Notes under the pieces: model-generated
What the model was told of the DNA's origin: nothing
Database searches by the model: none
What the model saw: the letters and a program-made list of their open reading frames with translations, nothing else
Program-made: the position numbers and the translations under genes
In this document: positions 3,544 through 5,036 of the stretch, piece after piece
Position numbering within the stretch: the first letter of the stretch is position 1
Layout of the letters: each line of letters opens with the position of its first letter
Assembly (NCBI GenBank): GCA_021796015.1
Contig: JAJYOT010000079.1
Span: 1-5,036 of the forward strand
DNA from: a bacterium
Lineage (GTDB): Bacteria; Elusimicrobiota; Elusimicrobia; UBA1565; UBA9628
DNA: 5,036 nt
Direction of reading: 5' to 3'

Positions 3544-5036
3544 GGAGCACCTTGTACTATTACAGGTTGAGGCGTCGATACGATCACTGGTTCACGAGGA
3601 GGCCCAATTACGGGGCCGCCTTGTACGATTTGTGTCGGATGATAAGGACACATTCTTCGAGGCGGTGGGGAATTGTTTTTCGCACAATTCATAATTTCAT
3701 TATAGTCTTGTTGGGTTCCAACGAGATTTAGAACTACCGCTACTTCCACAGGAATTGCCTCTGGCGCAAGTAGGGATGTCAAAATTTGTTCTAATGCGAT
3801 TTCCTCCCCCACACTCATTATGACTACATGGCCTACACAACTTACAAATCCACCTATATTGAGACCAGTCCCCATCGGGTCTCGATAGCGCAACGGCTGA
3901 TTCATGACATAGGCATACAGATTGATGCCACCTCCGTTTAATCCCAATGGGTCCTGCTGGATAAATCTCCCCGTCTGCGAGTCATACTCCCTCGCCCGAT
4001 AATCATACATCCCCGTCTCGGAATCATACGGCTGTCCCGTAAACGCGAACGGGCTTTGGGTGAATGATTGCGATTCAACGACGGGGCTTGGGCCGCGAAG
4101 GTCGAGGAAAACCGGCTGGCCGTAGCTTTCGTATTCAGTTCTTTCGACGACATTCCCATTAATGTCGGTCGCGGCGACGATGCTCCCGAGCCCGTCGGCG
4201 TGTAAAAAGTATTCCGTTCCGTTTCCTTGTCCAATCTCCAATGGCTCATCAATGCCCGGGCCATGAGTAAACAGCGCGATCAAGTTGTTGTTTCCGTCCA
4301 AGATGGCGAGGATGTTTTGGTTGTCGTAAATGAATTGCTGGGTCTGCGAGGGCAAGGAGCCGGTTGATTTAAAGATTCTTCGGCCCAAGGCGTCGTATTT
4401 GTAGACGGCCGAAACGCCGTTCGGCATGGACGCGCCAATGAGCTCGTTTTGCGAGTCGTAGCTGAAGCTCGTTTTGTTTCCGGCGGAATCAGTCTTTGAA
4501 ATTAAATTGCCGTTGGCGTCATAGGAATAAGTAAACGATGAGTTCGAGACCAGCTCGTTGGCCGCGTTGTAATTGTAGCCGGTGATTTGAGCGTCCGACA
4601 AGCGATTCCCGACCGCGTCATACGAAAAGTTCTCGTTGAGGATCGGCAAGTTTGAGGGTTGAGGGTGAGCGGCCGTGATGAGGCGGTTCAAGGGATCATA
4701 GCCGTAAACATTCGTCCCATCGGGCGTCGCCATACTGACGCGGTTGCCGTCCGAGTCGTAAGCATATTCCGCAAAGGCGAGCGCGGTTCCGTTTTTCTGA
4801 TGAATGATTTGCGTGAGCTCCGACGCGGCATCATAGCCGTAGTTGGTTTGAACAGAATTTGGATACACGAGATTAACTCTTCGGCCGTCGGCGTCGTAAT
4901 TCAACGCGAACTTTTCGCCTTGGGGGTTCGCGATCGAGGTCTCATGATTTAAAGCGTCATAAGTGAAATTAAAAGTCCCCCAGGGGGTGGTCATCGAAGT
5001 TTCGTTTCCGTCCATGTCATAAGTATAACCGATCGT
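3540..5036 (-). CDS. Rhs/YD-repeat protein, C-terminal part (5' end beyond the right edge)
   Basis: The frame is open to the window edge, and seven more in-frame codons (TIGYTYD) precede the Met at 5015, so this is a partial gene. Numbering from that Met, residues 1-250 are YD repeats (for example NYDADGRRV, YDAVGNRL, YSYDANGNLISKTD, YKYDALGRRI), which build the Rhs beta-barrel shell. Residues 268-300 (FLHADGLGSIVAATDINGNV...YESYG) and 324-382 (FTGQPYDSETGMYDYRAREYDSQTGRF, DPLGLNGGGINLYAYVMNQP) form the conserved core end, closing with PxxxxDPxG at 374-382, the usual boundary of the variable C-terminus. The tail (383-491) is unfamiliar. It has hydrophobic stretches at 387-402 and 407-433, cysteines at 393, 444 and 456, and a Pro/Val/Ile-rich end with three PVI motifs. 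The tail could be a toxin; no nuclease or deaminase motif is visible. The gene is coupled to the downstream membrane protein. Confidence 0.93.
   Translation of the reverse strand, partial: TIGYTYDMDGNETSMTTPWGTFNFTYDALNHETSIANPQGEKFALNYDADGRRVNLVYPNSVQTNYGYDAASELTQIIHQKNGTALAFAEYAYDSDGNRVSMATPDGTNVYGYDPLNRLITAAHPQPSNLPILNENFSYDAVGNRLSDAQITGYNYNAANELVSNSSFTYSYDANGNLISKTDSAGNKTSFSYDSQNELIGASMPNGVSAVYKYDALGRRIFKSTGSLPSQTQQFIYDNQNILAILDGNNNLIALFTHGPGIDEPLEIGQGNGTEYFLHADGLGSIVAATDINGNVVERTEYESYGQPVFLDLRGPSPVVESQSFTQSPFAFTGQPYDSETGMYDYRAREYDSQTGRFIQQDPLGLNGGGINLYAYVMNQPLRYRDPMGTGLNIGGFVSCVGHVVIMSVGEEIALEQILTSLLAPEAIPVEVAVVLNLVGTQQDYNEIMNCAKNNSPPPRRMCPYHPTQIVQGGPVIGPPREPVIVSTPQPVIVQGAP

Noticed and set aside
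3938..4952. Frames at 3938-4264 and 4659-4952
   Set aside because: They lie over unmistakable Rhs coding sequence and have no recognisable content.
3540..5036. YD repeats as a CRISPR array or DNA satellite
   Set aside because: The periodicity is at protein level, with variable spacing and diverged codons; there are no conserved direct repeats with unique spacers.

Overview
The window looks bacterial and mid-GC. It encodes bacterial-type proteins (aldo/keto reductase, PEBP/YbhB family, tyrosine recombinase, Rhs/YD-repeat protein) and a tRNA-Val(TAC) without an encoded CCA. A possible signal peptide and a large YD-repeat protein would suit a Gram-negative or otherwise diderm environmental lineage, but nothing here fixes the phylum.

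Layout from left to right. (i) Positions 1-792, minus strand: a two-gene unit with a PEBP/YbhB-YbcL protein followed by an aldo/keto reductase. The two share a four-base ATGA overlap, and the reductase runs off the left edge. (ii) Positions 791-1003, plus strand: a small unrecognised helical protein that ends two bases from the 3' end of the tRNA. (iii) Positions 1006-1077, minus: tRNA-Val. (iv) Positions 1087-2169, minus: a complete tyrosine recombinase with all expected catalytic residues. It reads toward the tRNA and stops 9 bases before the tRNA 5' end. Its start has an extended -10 promoter embedded in small inverted repeats. (v) Positions 2222-2441, minus: a headless and tailless fragment of YD-repeat coding sequence. 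It is cut on one side by the integrase upstream region and on the other by a 27-base near-perfect palindrome of the GGGGAC-GTCCC type. (vi) Positions 2479-3543, minus: an eight-helix membrane protein built from two tandem four-helix halves, with a charged C-terminal tail. (vii) Positions 3540-5036, minus: the C-terminal end of an Rhs/YD-repeat protein whose 5' part lies beyond the right edge.

The most interesting unit is the pair at 2479-5036. The Rhs core ends canonically (DPLGL, NLYAYV, then PxxxxDPxG). It is followed by an unfamiliar tail of about 110 residues with two hydrophobic stretches and a Pro/Val-Ile-rich end. The next gene is coupled through an ATGA overlap and encodes the duplicated membrane protein. 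Rhs core, variable C-terminus and small coupled downstream gene is the layout of polymorphic toxin-immunity modules. A membrane immunity protein next to a tail with hydrophobic helices would suit a membrane-active effector. That function is inferred from layout only, since neither the tail nor the membrane protein matches a family I recognise.

The arrangement of integrase, tRNA, Rhs fragment and palindrome suggests that the right-hand part of the window (from about 1080 on) is accessory DNA next to a tRNA gene. The left-hand part resembles ordinary chromosomal genes. The integrase lies on the 5' side of the tRNA, not the usual 3' side, so the integration history is not simple.
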